Below, in pieces: positions 63,363 to 64,000 of a DNA stretch of 64,000 nucleotides (position 1 is the stretch's first letter; the number at the start of each line of letters is the position of its first letter). Under the pieces are notes generated by a model. It searched no databases and was not told the DNA's origin. It saw only the letters and a list, made by a program, of their open reading frames with translations. The stretch is from Massilia sp. Root133 (lineage in GTDB: Bacteria > Pseudomonadota > Gammaproteobacteria > Burkholderiales > Burkholderiaceae_D), in the NCBI RefSeq assembly GCF_001426525.1, contig NZ_LMEW01000001.1, forward strand, positions 545,076 to 609,075, given 5' to 3'. A program made the position numbers and the translations under genes.

Positions 63363-63710
63363 ATGTCCAATAAGAAATTTTCTGTGAGCCTCGTCGCTCT
63401 GCTGGTCTCCGGTATCGCTGGTTCGGCTTTTGCAGGCGAAACGCCGGCGACGTTCGATCCGTCCAAATGCAAGGTCGAATATCCGAAAGCGTCGCTGATG
63501 AACGAAGAGCAGGGCATCACGTCGATGTCCTTCCTCGTCGCCGCCGACGGTTCGGTGGCCGATTCGAAGCTGGAGAAATCGAGCGGCTTCAAAGGCCTGG
63601 ACAAGGCTGCAATGAAGGGCCTGTCGGCCTGCAAGTTCAAGCCAGGCACCAAGGATGGCGCACCGGCCCAGACCTGGACCAAGGTCGACTACGCCTGGAA
63701 GCTGGACTGA
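63363..63710 (+). CDS. Small exported TonB-C-like protein
   Basis: 115 residues from the ATG at 63363. Signal peptide at 1-24 (ending SAFA-GE). The mature part matches a stand-alone TonB C-terminal domain: CKVEYPKASLMNEEQGITSM, FLVAADGSVADSKLEKSSGF, LDKAAMKGLSACKFKPGTKD. It lacks the membrane anchor and Pro-rich arm of a real TonB, so an energy-coupling role is doubtful. Two Cys could form a disulfide. The 130 bases after it hold nothing I can support. Confidence 0.8.
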   Translation: MSNKKFSVSLVALLVSGIAGSAFAGETPATFDPSKCKVEYPKASLMNEEQGITSMSFLVAADGSVADSKLEKSSGFKGLDKAAMKGLSACKFKPGTKDGAPAQTWTKVDYAWKLD

Positions 63711-63840
63711 TCGTCTGGCGGGTGCCGGCCGGCCTGGCTCGGCGCCCCAGGTGAGGCTCTGCGTCCCCGGCATCTTGGCCGGGTGCGCGCGAGACCTGGG
63801 CCTGGCGGCATCCAACAGCTCGAAAAGGGCGTCCCCGCGG

Positions 63841-64000
63841 TGAACTGAACCCCAAAAGTTGGACACCAACTTTTGGGGTTTTTTCATGACGAAGTACGAT
63901 GAGCGGTTCAAGCTCTCTGTAGTTCAGCAATACTTGGACCAGCAAGGCGGATACAAGACGCTGCGCTGAAGCACGGGTTGGCGCACTCGATGGTTAGGCG
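63841..64000 (+). mobile_element. Left end of an IS3-family (IS150-like) element, cut by the window edge
   Basis: Starts at TGAACTGAACCCC, which fits the terminal repeat of this IS group. A perfect 14-base inverted repeat (63848-63861 with 63867-63880) followed by Ts forms a terminator-like hairpin just before the first transposase frame, a known feature that blocks read-through into such elements. Confidence 0.8.
63886..64000 (+). pseudogene. IS3-family transposase OrfA start with a frameshift
   Basis: MTKYDERFKLSVVQQYLDQQ then GGYKTLR and TGA at 63967-63969. Shifting by one base after codon 25 restores the expected helix-turn-helix continuation (LALKHGLAHSMVRR). One G seems to be missing in ACGCTGCGCTGAAG. 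Either the copy is dead or the read has an error. Confidence 0.75.

Noticed and set aside
1..64000. tRNA, rRNA genes or CRISPR arrays
   Set aside because: No cloverleaf-like, rRNA-like or regularly spaced repeat pattern was noticed; a covariance-model scan would settle small RNAs.

Overview
The window is GC-rich, densely packed Gram-negative DNA. The Burkholderia-type porin, the DusA, MCP and FAH/hydantoinase families and the overall codon use point to a betaproteobacterium of the Oxalobacteraceae, most likely Massilia or a close relative. The genus is an inference; no rRNA or other taxonomic marker is present.

Region 1 (about 1.0-33.6 kb) is a single-locus, nearly complete flagellar system. 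On the minus strand lie a FlgL-linked Hook-IN-like protein, flgL, flgK, a rod-cap-only flgJ, flgI-H-G-F-E-D-C-B; then, after a divergent flgA, a free-standing FlgJ-type glucosaminidase, flgN, flgM, motB, motA, fliA, fliL, fliK, fliT, fliS, fliD, fliJ-I-H-G-F-E. On the plus strand follow fliM-N-P-Q-R-flhB-flhA, and then a FliK-like protein and flagellin on the minus strand. The block fliD-S-T-K-L-A-motA-motB equals the laf order of lateral (Flag-2) systems, and fliM-N-P-Q-R-flhB-flhA is the matching export/switch block. FliO, FlhF/FlhG, FlhDC, a LafK-like activator and chemotaxis genes are absent, and FliM lacks the usual CheY-binding N-terminus. I read this as a secondary, lateral-type flagellum with its own sigma-28, anti-sigma, stator and filament.

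Region 2 (33.9-45.1 kb) is metabolic: a periplasmic sulfate-binding protein, a tiny membrane peptide, then on the minus strand a catabolic cluster (FAH-family hydrolase, hydantoinase HyuA and HyuB, an unknown 120-residue protein, a His-rich CobW GTPase, an MFS transporter and a porin) with a divergent LysR regulator.

Region 3 (about 45.2-60.2 kb) looks like a genomic island inserted in the 5' end of dusA. A 24-codon remnant of the start of dusA sits at 45156-45230, the intact gene starts at 60172, and they share a 14-base identical core 15,016 bp apart. No integrase is visible. Cargo: a VIT/CCC1 iron or manganese transporter; an unknown membrane protein; an extracytoplasmic flavin electron-transfer module (PepSY protein, DUF2271 protein with a flavinylation motif, PepSY-flavodoxin-reductase, ApbE); a BigR-type sulfide/persulfide operon (bigR, two YeeE/YedE proteins, TauE/SafE, ETHE1-like persulfide dioxygenase) that runs into a P-type cation ATPase; a divergent SAM methyltransferase; an ArsA ATPase carrying an N-terminal thioredoxin-like domain; and a Met-rich lipoprotein.

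Region 4 (60.2-64.0 kb) has intact dusA, a methyl-accepting chemotaxis protein with a CheR/CheB-tethering C-terminus, a small TonB-C-like exported protein, and the left end of an IS3-family element whose first frame is broken by a one-base shift.
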